A stretch of DNA of 64,000 bases from CAZKWG01 sp964615375 (GTDB lineage: Bacteria > Myxococcota_A > UBA796 > CAZKWG01): NCBI GenBank assembly GCA_964615375.1, contig CAZTOW010000001.1, positions 434,001 through 498,000 of the forward strand, given 5' to 3'. The notes under the pieces are model-generated. The model was not told where the DNA came from and made no database searches. It saw only the letters and a program-made list of their open reading frames with translations. Shown one piece after another: positions 43,748-51,761 of this stretch. A program made the translations under genes and the position numbers. Position 1 is the first letter of the stretch. Each line of letters opens with the position of its first letter.

Positions 43748-44511
43748 GCTCGTCCATCCGAACGGAGAGCCTGCACGGCGGGGCGGTGGAGCGGATCTGG
43801 CTCGCCCGGCCCAAGGCCAACGTGCTGGACACGGCGATGGTGCTGGCCATCCGCGCGCACCTGGGCGTGCTGCACGGGCGCAGCGGGCTCAAGCTGCTGA
43901 TCTTCGAGGGGGAGGGCGCGCACTTCTCGTTCGGCGCCTCCGTCGAGGAGCACCTGCCCGAGCGCGTGGGCGCCATGCTGCCCACCTTCCACGAGCTCTT
44001 CCGCGATCTGGAGGGCCTGGGCGTCCCCACCGCCGCCGTCGTGCGCGGCCAGTGCCTGGGCGGCGGGGCCGAGCTGGCCATGTGGTGCGGGGAGCTGTGG
44101 TGCGACGCGAGCGCCCGCCTCGGCTTCCCCGAGGTGCGGCTGGGGGTCTTCCCGCCTGTCGCCGCGCTGGGGCTCCGCTTCCGCATGCGCGGGCCCGAGG
44201 CCACCCGCCTCGTGCTGACCGGCCGCGTCGTCGAGGGCGAGGAGGCCGCGCGCATCGGGCTGGCCGACGTCTGCCGCGCGGAGCCGGGCGAGGGGCTGAT
44301 GCAGTGGTACCAGGAGCATCTGGCACCGCTGCCTACTCTGTCTGTGCGCATGGCCTGGCGGGCCGCGCGCATGCCCCACCTGCGGGCCGTGCGCGACGAG
44401 CTCCCGGCGCTGGAGCACCTCTACCTGGAGCAGCTCATGGCGCACCCCGACGCGACCGAGGGGATCCGCGCCTTCGTCGAGCGGCGCACGCCGCGCTGGA
44501 GCGAGCCATGA
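43744..44511 (+). CDS. dch: Cyclohexa-1,5-diene-1-carboxyl-CoA hydratase
   Basis: 255 residues from TTG 43744, overlapping the oah stop by four bases. It has the enoyl-CoA hydratase/isomerase fold: RIWLARPKANVLDTAMV, oxyanion loops HFSFGASVEEHLPE and GQCLGGGAELAMWC, and a helical C-terminus with many Arg residues. Length and the SFGASVEEH block match dienoyl-CoA hydratases of the benzoyl-CoA pathway, which hydrate the reductase product to 6-hydroxycyclohex-1-ene-1-carboxyl-CoA. It shares ATGA with bcrC. Confidence 0.9.
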   Translation: MSSSIRTESLHGGAVERIWLARPKANVLDTAMVLAIRAHLGVLHGRSGLKLLIFEGEGAHFSFGASVEEHLPERVGAMLPTFHELFRDLEGLGVPTAAVVRGQCLGGGAELAMWCGELWCDASARLGFPEVRLGVFPPVAALGLRFRMRGPEATRLVLTGRVVEGEEAARIGLADVCRAEPGEGLMQWYQEHLAPLPTLSVRMAWRAARMPHLRAVRDELPALEHLYLEQLMAHPDATEGIRAFVERRTPRWSEP

Positions 44512-45674
44512 ACCGTTCTCAGATCGTGGACTGGGCGCGGGAGGTCTACGAAGATCTCGACTTCCGCGCCGCGCGGGCCTGGCTGGCCGAGGAGCCCGGC
44601 CGGCACGCCGCGGGCTACCTGCCCGTCTACGCCCCGCGCGAGGTCATCCACGCGACGGGGATGCTGCCGGTGGGCGTGCACGGCGGCGGCGACCGCCTGG
44701 AGATCATCCGGGGCGACGCCTACTATCAGAGCTACATCTGCCACATCCCGCGGAGCGTGGTGGAGCTGGGCCTGACCGGGCGCCTGGACGCCTTCTCCGC
44801 CATGCTCTTCCCCAGCACCTGCGACGTCATCCGCAACCTCAGCGGCATGTGGCAGGTGCTCAAGCCCCAGGTCTACGTGCGCTACCTCGACCTGCCCCAG
44901 GGCGGTCAGCCCGAGCTGATGGCCCGGTTCTGGGCGGAGGAGCTGCGGGTCCTGCTGCGCGATCTCGGCGCCATCTCCGGGAAGGGTTGGACCGAAGACG
45001 GGTTGCGCCGGTCCATCGCTTTGTACGATGATGCGCGCGATCTCATCGGAAAACTCTATCAGGCTCGCCGGGACACCCCCTGGAAGGTGAGCACCGAGGA
45101 GCTCTACCTGCTCCTGCGCGCCGGCGAGAGCGTGCCGGTCGAGGAGTTCCTGGAGAAGGGGCGGCGCTACCTGTCGCTCGCGCTCGCCGAGAACACCCGC
45201 CCCCGCGACAACAGCCGGGTGATCCTGGTCGGCGCCTTCTGCGAGCAGCCCCCGCTGGGGCTCATCAAGACCATCGAGCGCGCCGGCTGCTACATCGTGG
45301 ACGACGACCTGCTGCTGGGCAACCGCCTGATGTCAGCGCCGGTGCCAGGTACAGGTGACCCCGTGGACGCGCTGGCCAGCACCTTCGTGGGCTCGGCGCG
45401 CCGCTGCTCCATCCTCTACGAGCCGGACCCGGAGGGGAAGAAGAAGCTGATGGCACAGCGCGCCCGCGCCGCCCGCGCCGACGGCGTCATCTTCGCCGCC
45501 CCCTCGTTTTGCGACCCGGCCCTGCTGGACCGCCCCATGCTGAAGAGCGGGGCCGAGGCGGCGGGGATCCCCTGCATCGCCTTCAAGTACGCGGAGAACA
45601 CGGGGCAGTTCCAGCAGTTCCGCGAGCAGGCGGGGACGTTCTCGGACGCGATCAAGCTGTGGGGAGGTGCTTAG
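44508..45674 (+). CDS. bcrC: Benzoyl-CoA reductase subunit C (class I)
   Basis: 388 residues of the 2-hydroxyacyl-CoA dehydratase D (HgdB/FldB) family. Features include YLPVYAPREVIHATGMLPVGV, LFPSTCDVIRNLSGMW (an Fe-S Cys), ILVGAFCEQPPLGLIKTIE and FAAPSFCDPALLDRP. Together with BcrB it forms the catalytic half of the ATP-dependent reductase that dearomatises benzoyl-CoA with two electrons from ferredoxin. Placement between dch and bcrB follows the Thauera aromatica order. It ends in TAG overlapping the bcrB GTG by one base. Confidence 0.93.
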   Translation: MNRSQIVDWAREVYEDLDFRAARAWLAEEPGRHAAGYLPVYAPREVIHATGMLPVGVHGGGDRLEIIRGDAYYQSYICHIPRSVVELGLTGRLDAFSAMLFPSTCDVIRNLSGMWQVLKPQVYVRYLDLPQGGQPELMARFWAEELRVLLRDLGAISGKGWTEDGLRRSIALYDDARDLIGKLYQARRDTPWKVSTEELYLLLRAGESVPVEEFLEKGRRYLSLALAENTRPRDNSRVILVGAFCEQPPLGLIKTIERAGCYIVDDDLLLGNRLMSAPVPGTGDPVDALASTFVGSARRCSILYEPDPEGKKKLMAQRARAARADGVIFAAPSFCDPALLDRPMLKSGAEAAGIPCIAFKYAENTGQFQQFREQAGTFSDAIKLWGGA

Positions 45675-46981
45675 TGGCGACGCCCGCGATGGAGCTTCAG
45701 AAGGACCGATCCATGGTCCTGCAGAAGGAGATGATCGGGGAGCACTTCGAGCGCCTGGAGCGGGCGCCGGAGACGGGCGAGAAGGTGGTCTACACCTTCG
45801 TCCCCGGCAACCTCACCGAGCTGGTGCGCAGCTTCGGCGCCCTGCCCCTGCTGCCCGAGATCAACGCGCTTCAGTCCGGCATGCGCGGCAAGTCCCGCGA
45901 CTACATCGCCGAGGCCGAGCGCGCCGGGCACAGCGAGGACGTCTGCACCTACGTCAAGTGCGACATCGGCATGCTGCGCGCGGGCAACATCGGCCCCACG
46001 GGCACCAGGCTGCCGAAGCCGGACCTGCTGCTGCTCAGCTACACCGGCTGCTACACCTTCATGAAGTGGTTCGAGCTCCTCCGCGAGGAGTACGACTGCC
46101 CCTGCGTCTTCCTGCACGTCCCCTACCAGGGGGACGGCGAGCTCTCGCCAGAGCACCGCGCCTACATCATGAAGCAGATTCATGAGGTCGTGATCCCCGC
46201 GCTGGAGCAGGTGACCGGCCGCTCCTACGACGAGGATCGGCTGAAGGAGTACCTGGGTTACTCCGCGGCGGCCGAGGACGATCTGGTGGCCGTGCTCCAG
46301 AGCGCGAAGCGCCGGCCCTCGCCGATCGACGCCTACTTCGGCGCCGTCTACTACGTAGGCCCCATCTTCTCCGCCTTCCGCGGCACGCCTGAGGGCGCCG
46401 CCTACTACCGCGCGCTCCGCGAGGAGGTGGAGGCCCGCCTGTTGACCGGCGAGGGCCCGGACACCCCCAGCGGCCGGCTGGACAGACAGAAGTACCGCCT
46501 CGTCGTCGAGGGCCCGCCCAACTGGACCAGCTTCCGCGAGTTCTGGAAGATGTTCTCGGACGAGGGCGCCGTGAGCGTGGCCAGCACCTACACCAAGGTG
46601 GGCGGCACCTACGACTTCGGCTTTCGACACGACCCCAACGACCCGCTGGGCAGCATGGCCGACTACTGCGGCGGCTGCTACACCAACCTGAACCTGCCCT
46701 CGCGTATCGACATGCTGACTCAGTACGTGCAGGAGTACGAGGCCGACGGCTTCCTCATCAACTCGGTGAAGAGCTGCAACTCGTTCTCCGCGGGCCAGCT
46801 CCTCATCCTGCGCGAGGTGGAGAAGCGCACCGGGCTGCCCGGCGGCTTCATCGAGAGCGATCTGGTGGACCCACGCTACTTCTCAGCGGCCAACATCAAG
46901 AACCGCCTGGAGAGCTACTTCCAGATGATCGCCGAGCGCCGCGTGGGCGCCGCCGCGCATGCCCTCGGAGGTGCGCTGTGA
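45674..46981 (+). CDS. bcrB: Benzoyl-CoA reductase subunit B (class I)
   Basis: 435 residues from GTG 45674 (GGGGAGGTG upstream). It is also of the 2-hydroxyacyl-CoA dehydratase D family but the larger type: VVYTFVPGNLTELVRSFGALPLLPEIN, YVKCDIGM, LLSYTGCYTFMKWFELL and a C-terminal block with several Cys (DYCGGCYTNLNL; VKSCNSFSAGQLL). It pairs with BcrC to bind benzoyl-CoA and a [4Fe-4S] cluster. Length is close to that of known BcrB/BadE. It overlaps bcrA by four bases (GTGA). Confidence 0.94.
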   Translation: MATPAMELQKDRSMVLQKEMIGEHFERLERAPETGEKVVYTFVPGNLTELVRSFGALPLLPEINALQSGMRGKSRDYIAEAERAGHSEDVCTYVKCDIGMLRAGNIGPTGTRLPKPDLLLLSYTGCYTFMKWFELLREEYDCPCVFLHVPYQGDGELSPEHRAYIMKQIHEVVIPALEQVTGRSYDEDRLKEYLGYSAAAEDDLVAVLQSAKRRPSPIDAYFGAVYYVGPIFSAFRGTPEGAAYYRALREEVEARLLTGEGPDTPSGRLDRQKYRLVVEGPPNWTSFREFWKMFSDEGAVSVASTYTKVGGTYDFGFRHDPNDPLGSMADYCGGCYTNLNLPSRIDMLTQYVQEYEADGFLINSVKSCNSFSAGQLLILREVEKRTGLPGGFIESDLVDPRYFSAANIKNRLESYFQMIAERRVGAAAHALGGAL

Positions 46982-48279
46982 GCAACGCTGTGAACTGCGT
47001 CATCGGCATCGACCTGGGCTCGACCACCACCAAGGCCATCCTGATGGACGAGCAGGGCGGCGTGCTGGGCCGCGGCATCACCAACAGCCGCGCCAACTAC
47101 GATCTCGCCGCCAGCGTCGCCCGCACGGAGGCCTTCGTCACCGCGCGCTTCGGCGTGCTCCAGCGCGAGGTGGAGCGCCGGGCGGGGACGGAGACCCTGG
47201 CCCGCCTGCTGCGCGCCTTCCGGCTGGAGCAGCGCATCGTGCAGTATCACCGGCTCACCGAGCTGATGCTGCGCGAGGTGGACCTGGGCGTGGCGCCGGG
47301 CCTCAAGGGCGCGGCCCGCGAGGCGGTGGAGCTCATCTCGGCGGAGATGCTGGCGGAGGAGGAGCGCAATTTCCGCTCGCCCACGGGGACGGAGGGCTCG
47401 GACTTCTTCCGGGACGCCGCCGGCTCGGCCTACGCCCGCCTCAGCGAGGCCGCCACCAAGGACGAGAGCAGCCCCATCAGCTTCGACCTGCTGCTGGGCC
47501 TGTACGACAAGTGCATCGTCAAGGTGGAGAACGAGCCCTTGGAGCTGGGCTTCCACCAGCACATCGGCAACGCGCTCGCCCGCATCGGCGACCCGCCGGA
47601 GGTCCGGGAGGGCCTCGACGCCGCCACGCAGGTGGAGCTCAAGGAGCTGACCTGCGTGGGCACCGGCTACGGCCGCGCCCGCCTGCCCTTCCCCAAGGAG
47701 CAGATCCGCTCGGAGATCCTCTGCCACGGGCTCGGCGCGCACCTGATGTTCCCGATGACCCGCACCGTGCTGGACATCGGCGGCCAGGACACCAAGGCCA
47801 TCCAGGTGGACGAGCACGGCATCGTCACCAGCTTCCAGATGAACGACCGCTGCGCGGCCGGCTGCGGGCGCTACCTGGGCTACATCGCCGACGAGATGAA
47901 CCTGGGTCTTCACGAACTAGGTCCATTAGCACAGTCGAGCAGCCGCAGCGTGCGCATCAACAGCACCTGCACCGTCTTCGCCGGGGCCGAGCTGCGCGAG
48001 CGGCTGAGCCTGGGCGAGAAGCGCGAGGACATCCTGGCCGGGCTCCACCGCGCCGTCATCCTGCGGGCCATGAGCCTGCTGGCGCGATCCGGCGGGGTCT
48101 ACGACGAGATGACGTTCACCGGCGGGGTGGCGAAGAACGAGGCCGCCGTGAGCGCGCTGCGCCAGCTCGTGGACGAGAATTACGGTCAGCGCACGCTGAA
48201 CATCTCCCCTTCCAGCATCTACACCGGGGCCCTGGGCGCGGCCATGTTCGCGCTGCGCGGGCTCTCTGCCCAGGCCTGA
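46978..48279 (+). CDS. bcrA: Benzoyl-CoA reductase subunit A (ATPase, electron activator)
   Basis: 433 residues from GTG 46978 (GGAGG upstream). It is a BadF/BadG/BcrA/BcrD ATPase of the ASKHA fold. The phosphate-1 loop is IGIDLGSTTTKAILMD and the second is LDIGGQDTKAI. The two Cys that hold the subunit-bridging [4Fe-4S] cluster are in NDRCAAGCGRYL and STCTVFAGAE, as in the dehydratase activator HgdC. The roughly 150-residue insertion between them and the N-terminal loop is typical of BcrA rather than BcrD. It couples ATP hydrolysis to low-potential electron transfer to BcrBC. Nine bases separate it from bcrD. Confidence 0.94.
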   Translation: MSNAVNCVIGIDLGSTTTKAILMDEQGGVLGRGITNSRANYDLAASVARTEAFVTARFGVLQREVERRAGTETLARLLRAFRLEQRIVQYHRLTELMLREVDLGVAPGLKGAAREAVELISAEMLAEEERNFRSPTGTEGSDFFRDAAGSAYARLSEAATKDESSPISFDLLLGLYDKCIVKVENEPLELGFHQHIGNALARIGDPPEVREGLDAATQVELKELTCVGTGYGRARLPFPKEQIRSEILCHGLGAHLMFPMTRTVLDIGGQDTKAIQVDEHGIVTSFQMNDRCAAGCGRYLGYIADEMNLGLHELGPLAQSSSRSVRINSTCTVFAGAELRERLSLGEKREDILAGLHRAVILRAMSLLARSGGVYDEMTFTGGVAKNEAAVSALRQLVDENYGQRTLNISPSSIYTGALGAAMFALRGLSAQA

Positions 48280-48288
48280 GGAGTCGCC

Positions 48289-49137
48289 ATGCCCATCACC
48301 GCGGGGATTGACGTCGGCAGCGGGGCGGTCAAGGCCGTCGTCATGCGCGTGGACGACGGGGGCCAGGAGCTCATCGGGCGCGCCGTGGGCCGCATCCGGC
48401 GGCGCGAGGTCGCCACCGTCGTCGACGAGGCCTTCCACAAGGCCGTGGACCAGGCCGGCGTGAGCGCGCTCGACTACGTCGCCACCACCGGCGAGGGCGA
48501 GGACATCCCCTTCGCCACCGGCCACTTCTACGGCATGACCACGCACGCGCGGGGCGCGCTCTTCCTCGAGCCGCGTGCGCGGGCGGTGCTGGACGTGGGC
48601 GCGCTGCACGCGCGGGCGGTGCTGATGGACGAGCGGGGCAAGGTGCTGGGCTACAAGATGACCAGCCAGTGCGCCAGCGGATCCGGCCAGTTCCTGGAGA
48701 ACATCGCCCGCTATCTGGGCGTCTCGCTGGCCGAGGTCGGCGGGCTCAGCCTGTCGGCGGCGAAGCCGGAGAAGGTGAGCTCGATCTGCGCGGTGCTGGC
48801 GGAGACCGACGTGATCAACATGGTGTCGAGAGGGATCTCCACCCCCGACATCCTGCGCGGCATCCACGAGAGCATGGCGGGACGCTTCGCCCGGCTGCTG
48901 AAGGGGCTGAACGCCGAGGGCGTGGTCTTCGTCTCGGGCGGGCTCGCCGGGGACACGGGGCTGATCGGCGCCACCGCCGACGCGCTCAAGAAGGAGGGCA
49001 AGGGCGGCCCCATCGAGCTGGTCAGCAGCCCGGACAGCATCCACGCCGGGGCGATCGGCGCCGCGATCTGGGGCGCGTACCGGTGGGAGCGGCTGGGTCT
49101 GGAGGGCGCGGCGTGGGAGGTGGGAGCCGCGGTCTGA
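48289..49137 (+). CDS. bcrD: Benzoyl-CoA reductase subunit D (ATPase, electron activator)
   Basis: 282 residues, the shorter ASKHA activator. ITAGIDVGSGAVKAVVM is the first phosphate loop, TSQCASGSGQFLENI and SSICAVLAETDVI hold the two cluster Cys, and VSGGLAGDTGLIGA closes the nucleotide site. The second phosphate loop reads LDVGALHARAVLM rather than the usual DIGGQD, a variation also worth checking in other BcrD proteins. With BcrA it forms the ATP-hydrolysing electron-entry half of the reductase. It is the last gene of the operon; no ferredoxin gene follows. Confidence 0.93.
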   Translation: MPITAGIDVGSGAVKAVVMRVDDGGQELIGRAVGRIRRREVATVVDEAFHKAVDQAGVSALDYVATTGEGEDIPFATGHFYGMTTHARGALFLEPRARAVLDVGALHARAVLMDERGKVLGYKMTSQCASGSGQFLENIARYLGVSLAEVGGLSLSAAKPEKVSSICAVLAETDVINMVSRGISTPDILRGIHESMAGRFARLLKGLNAEGVVFVSGGLAGDTGLIGATADALKKEGKGGPIELVSSPDSIHAGAIGAAIWGAYRWERLGLEGAAWEVGAAV

Positions 49138-49149
49138 GGAGGTGGTGTG

Positions 49150-49848
49150 ATGCGCGCGATGCTCGTCCTGATGCTGCTCGGCTGCCCCAAGGGCGGATGT
49201 GGCGACGACGGCAAGCCGAGGGACACGACACGCGAGGAGTCCGGGGACGAGAGCGGCGGGGAGACGGCTGCCGGGATGACCTGCATCTCCGTCCCTCTGG
49301 CGGAGGAGGTGTCTGACGAGACGGTCGAGGTGCCTTCGGGTTTCGAGTACTGCTACCCCAAGGGGAGCGAGGCCAGCGGAGACTACGAACGCGTCGAGGC
49401 GGTCGCCTGTGTGTCCGATCCCCGCGCCTTCGCCGATACCTGCAGCGCCTCCGACGAAGGCGAGTGTAGCTCCGACGACGACTGCAGCTCCGGTCTCTGC
49501 GTGGACGCGCCCTGCGGATATTGCCGTTGCGTGCCCACCTGTGTACAGGACGCTGATTGTGGCGGGGGGCAGGCTTGCATCTGTCGTGTGGACTGGGATC
49601 CTCCCGGCAAGGATACGAGGCGAGAGACCTTCGACTCCCTCAATGAGTGCATGGTCGCGCAGTGCAGAACCAACGCCGACTGTGACTCGGGTGTGTGCGC
49701 GCTCAGCCTGGGTGGCTACACGGATGGCCTCTACTGTCGCACGGCCATGGACACCTGCCGTGGGGACGGTGACTGCTCGTATGGGAGCTGTGCCTATTCT
49801 TCAGGTCTCGGATACTGGAGCTGCTACGAGCCAGAGGGCTGCGACTGA
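49150..49848 (+). CDS. Cys-rich lipoprotein, unknown
   Basis: 232 residues from ATG 49150 (GGAGG upstream; GTG 49147 is possible). The signal MRAMLVLMLLGC is followed by about 18 Cys in Cys-x-x-Asp-x-Asp-Cys units (CSSDDDCSSGLC; CVQDADCGGGQAC; CRTNADCDSGVC; CRGDGDCSYGSC), the same unit found in the ferritin-like lipoprotein at 29895. It is likely disulfide-rich and exported. Codons are visibly less GC-biased than in the benzoyl-CoA operon 12 bases upstream, so it probably has a different history. Confidence 0.75.
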   Translation: MRAMLVLMLLGCPKGGCGDDGKPRDTTREESGDESGGETAAGMTCISVPLAEEVSDETVEVPSGFEYCYPKGSEASGDYERVEAVACVSDPRAFADTCSASDEGECSSDDDCSSGLCVDAPCGYCRCVPTCVQDADCGGGQACICRVDWDPPGKDTRRETFDSLNECMVAQCRTNADCDSGVCALSLGGYTDGLYCRTAMDTCRGDGDCSYGSCAYSSGLGYWSCYEPEGCD

Positions 49849-49878
49849 GGCCCGGGCCAGAGGGGTCAGGAGGAGGGG

Positions 49879-50116
49879 TCAGGTGCCAGGTATCTTGATC
49901 ACAGGTCAAGATCAGGTGCCAGGTATCTTGTGATCAGGTGCCAGGTATCTTGATCACAGGTCAAGATCAGATCAGGTGCCAGGTATCTTGATCACAGGTC
50001 GGGTGCCAGGTACACAGATCAGGTGCCAGGTATCTTGATCACAGATCAGGTGCCAGGTATCTTGATCACAGATCAGGTGCCAGGTATCCAGGTCAACGCT
50101 CGGGACAGGTCTCACA
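49879..50116 (+). repeat. Array of about eight AGGTGCCAGGTATCTTGATCA units
   Basis: The 20-base word AGGTGCCAGGTATCTTGATC recurs with irregular spacing (24-44 bases), some copies diverged. Several units continue as ATCTTGATCACAGGTCAAGAT, a perfect 7-bp palindrome with a 7-base loop. The array leads directly into the first 327-bp element. The 719-base gap 49849-50567 contains only repeat material and no gene I can support. Confidence 0.9.
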
Positions 50117-50443
50117 ATCAGGTGCCAGGTATCTTGATCACGGGTCAGGTGTCAGGTATCCAGGTCAACGCTCGGGACACCCGGTGTCTCGATCAAGGTT
50201 CGGACGTCGAAGGAGAGCGAACCACAGAGGTGGGGAGCACACAGAGTCCAGCGCGGCGAGCGGTCGCGGCGCGAGCGTCCCTGCCACCGCGCTCAAGTCT
50301 CCTTGTGAGCTTCTTTCCAGTTGTTTCGACCGTCGCTTAGGGCTTCTCCTATTGGCCCCAGCGCGCTCATCTACGGTCACTACCATGATGATCAAGATAC
50401 CTGGCACCTGACCTGTGATCAAGATACCTGGCACCTGATCAAT
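50117..50443 (+). mobile_element. MITE-like 327-bp element, copy 1
   Basis: The ends are inverted repeats about 43 bases long with two mismatches: the left end reads ATCAGGTGCCAGGTATCTTG and the right end is its reverse complement. No transposase or other ORF is inside. A second copy at 51396-51722 has the same length, the same direction and roughly a dozen differences. The inside contains a CGAACCACAGAG..GGGGAGCACACAGAG block also present in a third diverged copy. A non-autonomous element moved by a transposase encoded elsewhere is the likeliest reading. Confidence 0.75.
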
Positions 50444-50460
50444 GATCAAGATACCTGGCA

Positions 50461-50513
50461 CTTGCCCGGCACTTGCCCGGCACTTGCCCGGCACTTGCCC
50501 CGCACTTGCCCCG
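50461..50513 (+). repeat. 11-bp tandem repeat (CTTGCCCGGCA)
   Basis: Three perfect and two imperfect copies of CTTGCCCGGCA follow three inverted copies of the CAAGATACCTGGCAC word. It looks like local slippage of the repeat end next to the MITE-like element. Confidence 0.85.
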
Positions 50514-50567
50514 ACCGCGAGTGATGGCGCGGGCGCCGCGGGATAGGGGCGGGCCAGGGGAGCGACC

Positions 50568-51332
50568 ATGCGCTGGGTGCTGGAGCGGGGCGTGTTCGGC
50601 AGCGGATGTGATCTGGGACCGGCGGCGCGTGGGGCGGGCCACAGGGTGTCCTTCTGGGATGACGCCTGGTGGAGCGAGGGCGCGCCGCGCTACGAAGGCC
50701 CGGTCCTCTTCCACGGCAGCCTGGAGAACGCCGATCGTATCCGGCGCACCCTCCCCTGGGCTCCAGGCGCGTTCTGCGACACCGCGGCCTTCTACTGCAC
50801 CGCCTGGCTCCCGCGCGCCCGTCGCTGGCTGCTGAACGAGGACTGGGCCTGCCTCCCGGCGAACGCGCTGGTCGCTGCCCCGCCAGACCTCGACCCTCTC
50901 TTCGTGCGGCCGGACAGCCCCCTCAAGCCGTTCTCCGGTCGGGTGATCCAGCGCGCACAGCTCAGCCTGGCGGCGTTGGACCACGGCTACTACTACGAGG
51001 ACCCCGCGCTCCCAGTCATCGTTGCTCCCGTGAAGCCTGTCTCTGCAGAGTGGCGCTATGTCGTCGTGGGTCGAGCGGTGGTCGCGGGGAGCGCCTACCT
51101 CGCCGAAGGGCGTGCGGCCTCTCCCGATGACCCCGGGGGAGAACCCTGGCGCTTCGCTCAGCAGATCGCGGACGAGCTGGAGGCGCCGGAGGACGTCTAT
51201 GTGCTGGACGTCTGCGCGAGCGGGGGAGAGCTCAAGCTCCTCGAGCTGAACCCGTTCAGCGGAGCGGACCTCTATGCGTGTGATCCGGTTCGCGTGGTCA
51301 CCGCTGTCGCTGCCTGGCTCGGCCAACGGTGA
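50568..51332 (+). CDS. ATP-grasp domain protein (DUF4343 type)
   Basis: 254 residues from ATG 50568 (GGGGAG upstream). The N-terminal half resembles a pre-ATP-grasp domain with Trp and Phe-rich motifs (VSFWDDAWWSEG; FCDTAAFYCTAWLPRA). The C-terminal half carries ATP-grasp elements: WRYVVVGRAVVAGSAYL and VLDVCASGGELKLLELNPFSGADLYAC, where Glu-x-Asn binds magnesium. This matches small stand-alone ATP-grasp proteins (DUF4343) that ligate unknown carboxylates. It is bracketed by two directly repeated 327-bp elements, so it may be a cargo gene or one captured between insertions. Confidence 0.78.
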   Translation: MRWVLERGVFGSGCDLGPAARGAGHRVSFWDDAWWSEGAPRYEGPVLFHGSLENADRIRRTLPWAPGAFCDTAAFYCTAWLPRARRWLLNEDWACLPANALVAAPPDLDPLFVRPDSPLKPFSGRVIQRAQLSLAALDHGYYYEDPALPVIVAPVKPVSAEWRYVVVGRAVVAGSAYLAEGRAASPDDPGGEPWRFAQQIADELEAPEDVYVLDVCASGGELKLLELNPFSGADLYACDPVRVVTAVAAWLGQR

Positions 51333-51395
51333 GGCGTCAGGCGACGGTCAGGTATCAGATATCTTGATCATGGCTGTCGTGCCCCGATCGTGGAC

Positions 51396-51722
51396 ATCAG
51401 GTGCCAGGTATCTTGATCACAGGTCAGGTGTCAGGTATCCAGGTCAACGCTCGGGACACCCGGTGTTTCGATCAAGGTTCGGGCGTCGAAACAGAGCGAA
51501 CCACAGAGATGGGGAGCACACAGAGTCCAGCGCGGCGAGCGGTCGCGGCGCGAGCGGCCCTGCCACCGCGCTCAAGTCTCCTTGAGATCTTCTTTCCAGT
51601 TGTTTCGATTGACGCTTAGGGCTTCTCCTATTGGCCCCAGCGCGCTCATCTACGGTCACTACCATGATGATCAAGATACCTGGCACCTGACCTGTGATCA
51701 AGATACCTGGCACCTGATCAAT
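51396..51722 (+). mobile_element. MITE-like 327-bp element, copy 2
   Basis: This element matches 50117-50443 along its whole length, without gaps by eye and with about 12 substitutions. Terminal inverted repeats are intact. It lies in the 429-base gap 51333-51761, which otherwise holds one further partial unit near 51350 and the tail of the lipoprotein gene. The two copies stand in direct orientation around the ATP-grasp gene. Confidence 0.75.
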
Positions 51723-51761
51723 CACCTGATCAATTCTGATCAGCCTGATCCGAGGCCGCGC

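Noticed and set aside
49879..50140. Possible CRISPR array
   Set aside because: Repeat spacing is irregular, spacers are not unique sequences, units appear in both directions and no cas gene is near.
50023..50340. 105-codon frame with repeated MPGILITDQ
   Set aside because: It is the translation of the AGGTGCCAGGTATCTTGATCA repeats and the MITE-like element; no ribosome site or conserved protein.
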